A stretch of DNA of 64,000 nucleotides from Bifidobacterium mizhiense (GCF_020884755.1 NZ_BPWE01000001.1:1-64000), one strand, 5' to 3'. Positions 40,216-48,536 are shown, numbered from the stretch's first letter. Notes: generated by a model from the sequence alone, not told the origin. Made by a program: numbers and translations.

Positions 40216-41559
40216 ATGCAATCGCCAACCTTTCATCTGTTCAAACTGCACGCACAGGAATTGGATGATGGATACCTGGACAGGACGCCAATGCTCCAGT
40301 ACATCCTCCTCTCCTGCCTATTTCCCCTTTGGGGAGCAGCCGCCAGTCTCAATGACATACTCATAACCCAATTCAAAACCATCTTCACGCTGTCCAATGT
40401 TGCCAGCGCCTTTGTGCAGACGGCCTTCTATCTTGGCTATTTTCTGATTGCCATACCGGCTTCGCTCATCATCAAGAAGACCTCATACAAGGTCGCCATC
40501 ATGATCGGCCTTTCGCTGTACACCATCGGATGCTCAATCTTCTTCCCAGCCTCGCGCATGGCCACCTATGGATTCTTCCTGATTGCCCTGTTCGCCTTGG
40601 CCTGCGGCTTGAGCTTCCTGGAGACCTCGGCCAACACCTTCAGCTCACTGATGGGCCCGAAGAAGTATTCCACCCTGCGGTTGAACATCTCTGAAACCTT
40701 TTACCCGTTGGGTGCCATAGCCGGCATACTACTGGGCAAATATCTGATCTTCGGTGCCGGCCAAAGCCTGGAAAGGCAGATGAAGGGACTTCACGGACAG
40801 GCCCGCATCGCCTTCGGCGAGCGCGCCCTTCAGCATACGCTGCTGCCTTACAAATACATCATCTTCGTCCTCTTGGTCGCCCTGGTGCTTTTTGCGCTGA
40901 CGTAATTCCCCTCAGGCAAGCCCAAGGTGGATCCGACCAAACAGCAGCCTCAGGCGCGCATCGGTGAGACACTGGTCTATCTCGCGCATAACCGCCGCTT
41001 CCTTTGGGGCATTTTCACCGAGTTCATGTATGTGGGCATGCAGACGGCCGTGTGGTCCTTCACCATCAGGTTGGCCATGGAGCTCAATTCCTCGATCAAC
41101 GAACGCTCGGCATCGACCTTCATGGTCTACAGCTACGCCGCTTTCTTCATAGGCAAGGTTATTGCCAACTTCATGATGAAGTCCATGCACCCCGCCCGGG
41201 TCCTGCAGTGGTTCTCGGCATTCGGACTGGCTGCCTTGGTCTACATCCTCCTGCTGCGCAACATGAGCGCCGTCTATGCGGCCATCATCGTCTCGGGCCT
41301 GTTCGGACCCTGCTGGGCCACCATCTACTCCCAGACCTTGGATACGGTGACCGACAAACGCCACACGGAAACAGCGGGAGCCATCATCGTCATGTCCATT
41401 GTGGGCGGGGCCTTCATCCCAGTAGCGCAAGGATTCGTCGCGGACATCTCGAACATGTCCCTGTCCTTCCTGGTCGATGTGATCTGCTTCGCGGTCGTCT
41501 GCGTTTATTCCACAGCAAAAATGCGCGCTTTCAAGGCTGAAGGCGCTCGAGAAAACTAA
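40216..41559 (+). pseudogene. deoP: FucP/DeoP-like MFS sugar permease interrupted by an in-frame TAA
   Basis: One continuous frame encodes a FHS-family sugar:proton symporter of about 446 residues with 12 membrane segments, but codon 230 is TAA (40903-40905). The first half holds segments 1-6 (LWGAAASLNDILITQFK near residue 32, SLIIKKTSYK near 84) and the second half segments 7-12 from RIGETLVYLAHNRRF. Both halves are in the same frame and well preserved, so a single base change explains the break. The stop lies at the inter-domain loop after segment 6. AAGGAGGGG supports the ATG at 40216. A permease of this family (DeoP) sits with deoxyribokinase in Salmonella. Read-through or independent re-initiation at 40927 cannot be excluded. 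Confidence 0.8.
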
Positions 41560-41576
41560 TGAAAGGAAAACCAATC

Positions 41577-42593
41577 ATGCAGCAAGTTCATCTCAATCAT
41601 GACATGTTCGGCCCGGCCGAATTCACCCTCTATGAGGACGATGATTTCAAAGCCGTCACCTTCACCTACCCATCAGGAGTTGAAGCGGTCCGCATGGAGA
41701 ACTCGCGCGGCCAGCTCACCGTCCTGCCCTACATGGGCCTGATCATCTGGGATGCGGTCTTCGACTCCATCAGCCTGAAGATGAAAGACATGTTCTCGCA
41801 GCCCCTGCCCGGCACCGCCATAGCCGATACCTACGGCTGCTTCCAGTTCACATCGGGACTCCTCGGCGGAGGGACACCAGCCCCGGAGGACGACTATCAG
41901 CTTCACGGCGAGGCTCCGACCAGCCGTATGGACAGCGCCTGGCTGGGATTCGAAGAAGGAACCATGTCAATACATGGACAATTCGAATATGTCAAAGGGT
42001 TCGGCGACCACTACCTGAGTCGGCCGTCCGTAACATTGCATGCGGATTCCGGACTCTTCGACATCGGCCTGGAGGTCACCAACCTCTCCAACTACCAGGC
42101 CATGCCTCTGCAATACATGTGCCATATGAACTACGCCTATGTGCATGACGGGCATATGGAACAGAACGTTCCTGACGAGGCTTTCCGTCTGCGCCAGACC
42201 GTTCCCGCCCACGTACATCCCACCCCACAATGGCTGGCCTACAACGAAGAGCTCAAGGCCAGCGGCGAGCTGATCAACGACCTGAACGATGAAAGCCACT
42301 ACGATCCTGAGATCGTCTTCTTCTCCCAGAACTTGACCCACTTTACGGATATGGCCGAGTTCCGGCTTCATCTGAATGCCGAGCACAACTTCCTGACGCG
42401 ATTCAGCACGAAGCAATTCCCCATCGTCACCCGCTGGATCCTGTACAACGCCGACCAGCAGGTGGCGGCCTTCGCTTTGCCCGGCACCAGCACGCCCGAG
42501 GGCCGTGCCGCCGCTGAGAAGGCGGGCACCCTGATCCATCTGAAGCCTCAGGAAACACGTTCATTCCTGGTAACCACCGGCCTGGAAAGGTAA
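41577..42593 (+). CDS. deoX: DUF4432 aldose 1-epimerase-like protein (DeoX-like)
   Basis: A protein of about 338 residues with the galactose-mutarotase-like fold, predicted to interconvert sugar anomers. Landmarks are LLGGGTPAPEDDYQLHGEAP (near residue 91), with the substrate histidine of LHGE, and the MPLQYMCHMNYAYV segment near 178. The frame begins at 41559 in a TAATG overlap with the permease. GAAAGGA lies 8 nt before the ATG at 41577, so that start is preferred. In Salmonella a DUF4432 gene (deoX) accompanies the deoxyribose genes, which fits this neighbourhood. Confidence 0.8.
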   Translation: MQQVHLNHDMFGPAEFTLYEDDDFKAVTFTYPSGVEAVRMENSRGQLTVLPYMGLIIWDAVFDSISLKMKDMFSQPLPGTAIADTYGCFQFTSGLLGGGTPAPEDDYQLHGEAPTSRMDSAWLGFEEGTMSIHGQFEYVKGFGDHYLSRPSVTLHADSGLFDIGLEVTNLSNYQAMPLQYMCHMNYAYVHDGHMEQNVPDEAFRLRQTVPAHVHPTPQWLAYNEELKASGELINDLNDESHYDPEIVFFSQNLTHFTDMAEFRLHLNAEHNFLTRFSTKQFPIVTRWILYNADQQVAAFALPGTSTPEGRAAAEKAGTLIHLKPQETRSFLVTTGLER

Positions 42594-42601
42594 AGAACAA
42601 T

Positions 42602-43528
42602 ATGGCTGACATCACTGTCATCGGTTCCAATATGTACGAGCTGACCACCTTTGTCGATCGCATGCCGGTGGAAGGAGAGACTGTAGAAGCTCCTGAATTC
42701 GAGATGGGATTCGGCGGCAAGGGGGCCAACCAGGCCATCGCCGCCGCCCGCTTGGGTTCACAGGTCAACTTCATCACCATGGTCGGCAAGGACGAGTTCG
42801 GCAGACAGCAGCTGGAGAATTATCGCAGCAACGGCATCAGATCCGATGGGATCGGCATCGCTGATGGGAGCAGCGGCGTGGCGCCTATCTTTGTGGACAC
42901 CAGCGGCGACAATCGGATCCTGATCGTCAAAGGCGCCAACAAGCAGCTGACCCCTGCCGCCTTGGACAGTAAAAAAGACCTGATCAAGGGGTCGAAACTG
43001 GTCGTTCTCCAACAGGAGATCGCCCTGGAGACCAACTACCATGCGATTGAACTGGCAGAGGATTACGGCGTGCCTGTCCTGCTGAACCCTGCGCCAGCCA
43101 ATGATGATCTGAACATCGACTATGTCTCCAGAGTGGCCTTCTTTGCACCAAATGAGACCGAACTGGCCACACTCACCGGAATGCCCACAGAGACACTGGA
43201 CGAGATCAAAGCCGCAGCACGGAACTTGGTTAAGCGTGGGGTAGGCAACCTGATTGTCACCATGGGCGGCAAGGGCGCCCTCTGGGTCAGCGCCGACCAG
43301 GAGCTGCTGGTGCCTGCGGTCACGGTTGAAGCTGTGGATACCACTGGCGCCGGCGATGCCTTCATCGGCTCGTTCACCCACTACTACACGCAGGGCGAGG
43401 ATGTGCCAACAGCTCTGGGCCACGCCAACAGATACGCTGCAATCAGCGTCACACGCCGCGGTACCCAGAAGGCTTATCCAACAACCGCCGAGCTGAACGA
43501 CCTGCTGCAGGAAAGGGTGCAGGTATAA
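42602..43528 (+). CDS. deoK: PfkB-family sugar kinase, probable deoxyribokinase
   Basis: A 308-residue ribokinase-family enzyme. The N-terminal GFGGKGANQAIAAARLG signature (near residue 36) and the C-terminal VDTTGAGDAFIGSF with its catalytic Asp (near 246) are clear. The start reads ITVIGSNMYEL, with Met11 where ribokinases usually have Asn-x-Asp. Salmonella deoxyribokinase also has Met there, in the position described as deciding deoxyribose over ribose. With deoC in the same cluster, phosphorylation of 2-deoxyribose is the most likely role. Ribose kinase activity remains an alternative. Confidence 0.82.
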   Translation: MADITVIGSNMYELTTFVDRMPVEGETVEAPEFEMGFGGKGANQAIAAARLGSQVNFITMVGKDEFGRQQLENYRSNGIRSDGIGIADGSSGVAPIFVDTSGDNRILIVKGANKQLTPAALDSKKDLIKGSKLVVLQQEIALETNYHAIELAEDYGVPVLLNPAPANDDLNIDYVSRVAFFAPNETELATLTGMPTETLDEIKAAARNLVKRGVGNLIVTMGGKGALWVSADQELLVPAVTVEAVDTTGAGDAFIGSFTHYYTQGEDVPTALGHANRYAAISVTRRGTQKAYPTTAELNDLLQERVQV

Positions 43529-43549
43529 GATTTTCACCATGGTCGCATT

Positions 43550-43591
43550 GCCAGATGTGGACGGGTAGACCGCCCGCGTCTGGCTTTTTAT
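43550..43591 (+). terminator. Rho-independent terminator of the deo cluster
   Basis: A stem of about 14 pairs (GCCAGATGTGG... pairing with ...CGTCTGGC, with two wobble pairs and one mismatch) has a five-base loop and ends in CTTTTTAT. It closes the deoC-deoK transcript. Confidence 0.9.
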
Positions 43592-43614
43592 GTCCTTGCA
43601 GCAAAATGCTGTCA

Positions 43615-43620
43615 TATACT
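43615..43620 (+). promoter_or_regulatory. -10-like element of the SDR gene
   Basis: TATACT lies 61 bp upstream of the SDR start, followed by a small GCCTC/GAGGC hairpin at 43622-43636. A good -35 at standard spacing is not obvious. Confidence 0.4.
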
Positions 43621-43680
43621 GTGCCTCAAAGAGAGGCAGGAGTCACGATTCACAGACACCAGCCAGAAGGAGTGATCAAT

Positions 43681-44505
43681 ATGACCAATCGGGTGGCGCT
43701 GGTCACCGGAGCAACAAGCGGCATAGGGTTTGAAACAGCTCGAATGCTCGCCGATCATGGATACAAGGTATATGCTGCAGGACGACGAGTCGAACGACTG
43801 AAGCCACTGGCCGACAAGGGCGTGACAGCCGTGCAGATGGACCTGACCGATTCTGCATCCATTGAGAGGGCCGTCACACGAATTCTGGAAAAGGAAAAGC
43901 GGGTCGATCTGCTGGTCAACAACGCCGGCTACGGCTCCTATGGACCGGTCGAGCAGGTCTCCATTGACGAGGTCCGTCGGCAATTCGAAGTCAACCTATT
44001 CGGCCTCGCCCGATTGACCCAGCTGGTGCTGCCTGCCATGCGCCAAGCCAGACGCGGCCGCATCGTGAACACCTCATCCATGGCAGGCCGAATGGTCACC
44101 TATATGGGTGCCTGGTACCATGCCACCAAGTATGCTCTTGAAGCCTTCAGCGACGCTCTGCGTATGGAAACCCGACCCTTCGGCATCGATGTGGTCCTGA
44201 TCGAGCCCGGAGTCATTGCCACCAACTGGGGCGCAATAGCCGCCGACCATCTTCAGAAGGTAACCCGCAAGAGCGCCTATCAACAGTCAGGATCCCGAGC
44301 TGCTGCCGGGTTGCACAAGCTATATTCCAGCAGGCATTTGACCCCACCATCGACCATTGCCAAGGCCATCGTCCGAGCCTCGACGGTACGCCATCCCCAT
44401 CCACGCTATCTACTGGGCTTCGGCGCCAAACCCCTAGTCGCCCTTCATGCCCTGCTTCCCACCCGTGCCTGGGACTACTTGATGATTCATGCCAAAGACC
44501 TTTAG
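43681..44505 (+). CDS. Short-chain dehydrogenase/reductase
   Basis: A 274-residue classical SDR. The NAD(P) motif is TGATSGIG (residues 9-16), NNAGYG is near 79 and the catalytic Tyr/Lys pair is in YHATKYAL near 143-147. The arginines after strand 2 (AAGRRVERL) favour NADPH. The C-terminal PKP-like region after residue 250 may associate with the membrane. AGAAGGAG lies 10 nt upstream of the ATG. It is a single gene after the deo terminator, so a role in deoxyribose use is not implied. The substrate is unknown. Confidence 0.85.
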   Translation: MTNRVALVTGATSGIGFETARMLADHGYKVYAAGRRVERLKPLADKGVTAVQMDLTDSASIERAVTRILEKEKRVDLLVNNAGYGSYGPVEQVSIDEVRRQFEVNLFGLARLTQLVLPAMRQARRGRIVNTSSMAGRMVTYMGAWYHATKYALEAFSDALRMETRPFGIDVVLIEPGVIATNWGAIAADHLQKVTRKSAYQQSGSRAAAGLHKLYSSRHLTPPSTIAKAIVRASTVRHPHPRYLLGFGAKPLVALHALLPTRAWDYLMIHAKDL

Positions 44506-44690
44506 ACGATAAACAAGGTATCAGAACAATACTCCATAGCAGCTGAATGCTTGCAAATAGGTTTGGATTCGAAGAAATCAAGACTCGCCAAGCCCTGCAG
44601 AGTGAAAAGGACAGCCGGCAAAGGATGCTGCGGCGCAGAAGCAACATAGTTACAACAGTATCCCTTGCTAATTGTCTTGATGCTAAATCC

Positions 44691-45719
44691 TCAAGCCTCC
44701 AGAGCTCGCGCTCCCAGGAGTGCCTGCTCAGCAGCCATGGGAACTCGTCCCAATCCATCCAGACCGACGTTGAGCAGGTAGTTGATGCCGTACTTATTCA
44801 GATGGGCCTTGTAATCGTGAATGGTCTGCGGGCTCTTCCAATTTTGGTCATGATAGGAGAATCCCCAAGAATCGTTGATGGTACCAGCGGTCTCGTAAAG
44901 ACCAAGCTTTGAGGGCTTGAATCCTTCGATCGAGTTGTAATCGACATTCCCATCCGAAGCGGCCTTGTCGCTGGCGTCCGAGTCTTCTGGAATCTCGTTG
45001 TCCCCCAAAGAGACATAGTCGTAGCGGCCGTTGCCCAGCCTGGAATTGATCAGGCAGTCGGGCTGCAGGCGTTTGACCGTATCGTAAATGGTCTGGCTCT
45101 GCACGTCGCTGAGGGTCATGGGAACATCAAACCAGGCAACCGAGATCTCTCCATAGTTGCTCATGATCTCTTCGATCTGCGGCATGATCTTATGCTCGAA
45201 CGCCCGGTCGTAGTTCTTCTCCCCTGTGAAGTCCCAGCTGTTGTCCCAGGTGGTGCCCGCCGTCTCGATGTCGTTCGAGAGGTATCCGCCGCCATCCGGT
45301 TCATGCCAGTCCAGGTCCTGCGAATAGTAGAGACCAAATCGCAGGCCAGCCTTGCGGCAGGCCAAAGACAGCTCGCCGATCACATCCCTGTGGAAGGGCG
45401 TCGCGTCGTAGACATTGTAAGGATCCACCAGCGACCGGTACATGGCAAAGCCGTCATGGTGCTTTGTGGTGACGACCAGGTACTGCATGCCGCAGCGCTT
45501 GGCCAGATCAACTATGGCATCCGCGTCGAAATAAATGGGGTTGAAGGCCTGGGTCAGGCGTTCGTACTCCTTGTTGGGGATCTGGAGCTTGGATTGGATC
45601 CATTCCGCATAGTTGCTAGACGACTTCCCCTGGTACTCCCCTCCCAGGAGTGAATAGAGACCCCAGTGAATCATCATTCCGTACTTGGCCTGCTTGAACC
45701 ATGCCACGGTATCGCTCAT
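44691..45719 (-). CDS. alfC: GH29 alpha-L-fucosidase, AlfC-type (intracellular)
   Basis: A 342-residue glycoside hydrolase family 29 enzyme without signal peptide or extra domains. TTKHHDGFAMY near residue 84 is the family signature. Asp198 in VAWFDVPMT is the expected nucleophile and Asp240 in SLGDNEIP the expected acid/base. Both match, with a two-residue offset, the Asp200/Asp242 pair recalled for Lactobacillus casei AlfC, an alpha-1,6-fucosidase. Long stretches (FKQAKYGMMIHWGLYSLL, ETAGTINDSWGFSYHDQNW) also agree with AlfC. AGAGG supports the start. It lies 47 bp downstream of an MFS permease, the same pairing as alfHC. Cytoplasmic release of L-fucose from an imported glycoconjugate is inferred. 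Confidence 0.9.
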   Translation of the reverse strand: MSDTVAWFKQAKYGMMIHWGLYSLLGGEYQGKSSSNYAEWIQSKLQIPNKEYERLTQAFNPIYFDADAIVDLAKRCGMQYLVVTTKHHDGFAMYRSLVDPYNVYDATPFHRDVIGELSLACRKAGLRFGLYYSQDLDWHEPDGGGYLSNDIETAGTTWDNSWDFTGEKNYDRAFEHKIMPQIEEIMSNYGEISVAWFDVPMTLSDVQSQTIYDTVKRLQPDCLINSRLGNGRYDYVSLGDNEIPEDSDASDKAASDGNVDYNSIEGFKPSKLGLYETAGTINDSWGFSYHDQNWKSPQTIHDYKAHLNKYGINYLLNVGLDGLGRVPMAAEQALLGARALEA

Positions 45720-45766
45720 TATTTACCTCTGTTTCTGTTGATTGACACGAGTTGCAATGACCACTC

Positions 45767-46966
45767 TCAGATGGTCAGCTTGTCCTTCTTGACGACGAAG
45801 GCATCGTAAAGGGCCAGAATCACGTAGCAGATTCCTGCACACATGATCATGAAACCTGGGTCTTTATTGCCAAGCACCCCGCCCAAAGCTTGGAAGAAGT
45901 AGGGAGCCACCAGGGAGCCGACGTTGATGCCGATGAGGATGATCGAAGTGGTCAGATTCATGGAGCCCTTGGGCGAATAGGCCACCATGCGGGCAGTCAG
46001 AGCCGGATTGATGATGCCATTGCAGAACCCCGCCACCAGGACCAGAACCAGCAAGATCGGAATGGAGTTGGTGAAGGGCATGGCGATCATGACCACTGCC
46101 GTCAGCACCTCGAAGATGAAGACAGTGTATCGTCCGCACCACTTGGCGAGCTGTTCGAAAGCGATGCCTGAGATAATCGAGCAAAGTACCAGGAAACCGA
46201 AGATCCTGGTGGCATCGGCTGCAGAGCCTATGTGTGAATCGACCATATGGCTGGCCAGTTTCAGGGAGATAGCCGAGTAAAAGAGGCAGACGAAGAGGAA
46301 GAGGATAGCCAGCTGGATGACACCACCGTTGGTGGACGGCTTGATGGAGGTGTCCTCCTCGACCTCCTTGCCGTCCTCCACGATGACTCGGTCAAGCCGC
46401 TTGGGGACGAAAAGGGAGACGAGGACGATTGGCACGATCAGGAAGAGGAAGACCAGGTAAGTGGCATGCCAGGAGATGTTGATCAGGAATCCTGCAATGA
46501 AGAGCATGATCGAATCGCCGATGGCACCGACGGAGTTCCTCCAACCCAGGAGCCTGTTCCTTATTTTCTCAGGGAAGACATCAGTGATGTAGGAGACGCT
46601 CAGCGGGGTGAAGATGCCCATGCCCACGCCGAACATGGCTCTCGACAGGAAAATGGCCGGGTAGTTGTAGAAGAAGGCGGGGATGACTCCGAAGACCAAG
46701 GAGACTATCAATCCCAGAAGGACCGTGTACTTCTTGCCCAGCTTGTTGGATATCAGGCCGCTGACCACAGTTCCCAGCAGGACGCCTCCCGTGGGAATGA
46801 CGACCAACAGCTCGACGTTGGCCTCCGAGATGTTGGAAAAGTACTGCTTCATCAACGGGATTGTCCCTGATACGGCATTGGAAACCGACATCAGGAACGA
46901 TATGGACAAGATGCCCAACATCAAAATCGGTGAGCTGGTGTTCACCTGTTTCTCTTTTGACTCCAT
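45767..46966 (-). CDS. alfH: MFS transporter, AlfH-like glycoconjugate permease
   Basis: A permease of about 399 residues with 12 hydrophobic segments and the motif A-like loop ISNKLGKKYT near residue 75. A charged central loop (KRLDRVIVEDGKEVEEDTS, near 190) separates the two halves. The frame is open to 47041, but the ATG at 46966 has AGGAAGGG eight bases upstream. It precedes the fucosidase in one operon and faces a divergent glycosylasparaginase gene, so it may import fucosyl-GlcNAc-asparagine or a related fucosylated compound. The substrate is inferred from neighbours. Confidence 0.8.
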   Translation of the reverse strand: MESKEKQVNTSSPILMLGILSISFLMSVSNAVSGTIPLMKQYFSNISEANVELLVVIPTGGVLLGTVVSGLISNKLGKKYTVLLGLIVSLVFGVIPAFFYNYPAIFLSRAMFGVGMGIFTPLSVSYITDVFPEKIRNRLLGWRNSVGAIGDSIMLFIAGFLINISWHATYLVFLFLIVPIVLVSLFVPKRLDRVIVEDGKEVEEDTSIKPSTNGGVIQLAILFLFVCLFYSAISLKLASHMVDSHIGSAADATRIFGFLVLCSIISGIAFEQLAKWCGRYTVFIFEVLTAVVMIAMPFTNSIPILLVLVLVAGFCNGIINPALTARMVAYSPKGSMNLTTSIILIGINVGSLVAPYFFQALGGVLGNKDPGFMIMCAGICYVILALYDAFVVKKDKLTI

Positions 46967-47073
46967 GAAAGTCCCTTCCTCGGAACTGTCATCGCATTCG
47001 CATTTACGATGGCGAGTGATTGATTCACTCATGTACTGCAAACAACTTGATTCAATGGACCATCTTGGTCCCG

Positions 47074-47096
47074 AACTATTTCAATAGATAATAGTT
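47074..47096. promoter_or_regulatory. AT-rich inverted repeat, candidate operator of the alfHC-like operon
   Basis: AACTATT and AATAGTT form a perfect 7-bp inverted repeat with a 9-bp spacer, followed by a third AATAGT. It is 108 bp upstream of the permease start. Confidence 0.45.
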
Positions 47097-47149
47097 TGTT
47101 AATAGTATATATCAAATTGGAAACTGTACATGCCGAAGATGGTGCGTCA

Positions 47150-47162
47150 GGCCGAATCGGCC
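47150..47162. promoter_or_regulatory. GGCCGA-A-TCGGCC palindrome
   Basis: A perfect 13-bp palindrome with a central A, midway in the divergent gap. It may be an operator. No binder can be named. Confidence 0.4.
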
Positions 47163-47353
47163 GGATCTGCCATACAGCGATCACCAAACGAATTGTTGAA
47201 ACTCGGCCTTTTATGTCAGCCTTAAGGGATGTACGCAAAAGCTAACGCCGATAAAGCAATTGGAACGCTGGCAAGACATTCCGAAACAAAAGTATCTTTA
47301 TTAATTATCATTGACAGAAGAGATAAGGCAGAGGACATCGTTGCTGTCTGCAT

Positions 47354-47372
47354 GCGGGCGAGGTAAGCCCGC
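47354..47372. other. Small GC hairpin in the glycosylasparaginase leader
   Basis: GCGGGC and GCCCGC flank GAGGTAA, giving a perfect 6-bp stem just upstream of the larger hairpin. Confidence 0.4.
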
Positions 47373-47393
47373 TACTGACGGCTGTCCCCTCAG

Positions 47394-47447
47394 GAGCAGG
47401 GTCCATCAGCTCGATCATTCATCGACCGGCTGAGGTCTCGCCTGCTC
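47394..47447 (+). ncRNA. Long structured hairpin in the probable 5' leader of the glycosylasparaginase gene
   Basis: The outer stem GAGCAGG/CCTGCTC encloses a second long arm: CCATCAGC pairs with GGCTGAGG with one bulge, and TCGAT pairs with ATCGA around a CATTC loop. In all, about 18 base pairs form one extended stem, followed by TTCTGCTTTAAAACAG. It lies 73 bp upstream of the start codon. It matches no riboswitch consensus I recognise and lacks the T-box AGGGTGG motif. It may be a leader regulator, a small RNA or a terminator of an unseen transcript. Confidence 0.45.
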
Positions 47448-47520
47448 TTCTGCTTTAAAACAGTTTCTGTGCTCCACCCAAGAGCAGTCAACGACCGCAC
47501 CGACAGAAAGAACCAAGGAA

Positions 47521-48516
47521 ATGAGTGATTCATCCCCACAGATAGTCAGCCACGATCAGTCCACCTGGGCATCCATTGCTACATGGCGGATGGCCTATGA
47601 AGGGATGGTCAAGTCAAGTTCCGGTCTTGAGGAGGGTGGCCAGGCGGGTGATGCTGTCGAGGCGCTGATCCGAGAGGTTGAAGCCAACCCCGATTACACC
47701 TCCGTCGGTTATGGAGCTTTGCCCAACCGGGAAGGTGAGATGGAGATGGACGCCGCCTTCATGGACGGGAACAGCATGGCAATGGGCGCTGTGGCCGGCA
47801 TCCAGCATGTGCTCCACCCCATATCCGTGGCCAGACGGCTGAGCCGACGCCATACCAGCAGCTTTCTGGTCGGGCAGGGGGCGACCCGTTACGCCCAGGT
47901 CAGCGGGTTCGAAATGCGCAATATGCTGACGGACAGGGCCAGAAAGCGTTGGGAGTTGGAAGCCGCCAAGACCACGACACCGGAGTCTGCCGGCCCCTAT
48001 CGAGGGCACGATACGGTCGGGGCCATCTCCTTGGATGCACACGGTTCGATGGCTGCCGGTACATCAACATCGGGGCTCTTCATGAAGGAACCTGGCAGAG
48101 TAGGCGATTCTCCCCTACCCGGCTCGGGCTTTTATGTGGACAGCACCATCGGAGGGGCGGCCGCCACCGGGCTGGGAGAAGACATCATGAAAGGGTGCCT
48201 CTCCTATCGGATCGTTGCCCTTATGGGAAGTGGATTGACCCCTCAGGAGGCCTGCGATACTGCAGTCTACGGATTTGACGACCTCCTGAGGAACCGCTAC
48301 GGCAAGGTCGGCGAGATCTCCATGATCGCACTCAACGCAAGAGGAGAATGGGGGGTCGCCACCAACGTGGAATTCACCTTCTGCACAGCCCAGAAGGGCG
48401 AGCCGATACGCATACTCATGGCCAATCCGGATGGCAAGGGCGGAACACGAATCGAACCAGTGACTAAGGAATGGCTGCAGGAATACGAACATTCATTGAA
48501 GGCGCCCATCAAATGA
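47521..48516 (+). CDS. asnA2: Glycosylasparaginase (aspartylglucosaminidase), Ntn-hydrolase
   Basis: A 331-residue Ntn-hydrolase of the isoaspartyl-peptidase/aspartylglucosaminidase family. The autoprocessing site is GHDTVGAISLD, with Thr165 as the N-terminal nucleophile after cleavage at Asp164. The following SMAAGTSTSG, GRVGDSPLPGSG and GGAAATGLGEDIM match human and Flavobacterium glycosylasparaginases, more than plain asparaginases, in which HGTVGAV is usual. It should cleave GlcNAc-Asn to aspartate and N-acetylglucosamine (first as the glycosylamine). No signal peptide is seen, so it acts in the cytoplasm. It is divergent from the fucosidase/permease operon. Confidence 0.9.
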   Translation: MSDSSPQIVSHDQSTWASIATWRMAYEGMVKSSSGLEEGGQAGDAVEALIREVEANPDYTSVGYGALPNREGEMEMDAAFMDGNSMAMGAVAGIQHVLHPISVARRLSRRHTSSFLVGQGATRYAQVSGFEMRNMLTDRARKRWELEAAKTTTPESAGPYRGHDTVGAISLDAHGSMAAGTSTSGLFMKEPGRVGDSPLPGSGFYVDSTIGGAAATGLGEDIMKGCLSYRIVALMGSGLTPQEACDTAVYGFDDLLRNRYGKVGEISMIALNARGEWGVATNVEFTFCTAQKGEPIRILMANPDGKGGTRIEPVTKEWLQEYEHSLKAPIK

Positions 48517-48536
48517 CCGCTTATCATTCTTGACCG

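Larger units (their letters stand above)
46967..47520. other. Long AT-rich divergent regulatory region between alfHC-like and glycosylasparaginase genes
   Basis: No gene is recognised in these 554 bp. The part next to alfH is strikingly AT-rich for this chromosome (47074-47130) and contains inverted repeats. The right part holds a strong RNA hairpin (47394-47447) in the probable leader of the glycosylasparaginase. No regulator is encoded here. Confidence 0.6.

Noticed and set aside
47340-47460. T-box leader before the glycosylasparaginase
   Set aside because: The AGGGTGG antiterminator motif and an Asn or Asp specifier loop are not identifiable, although the region is structured.
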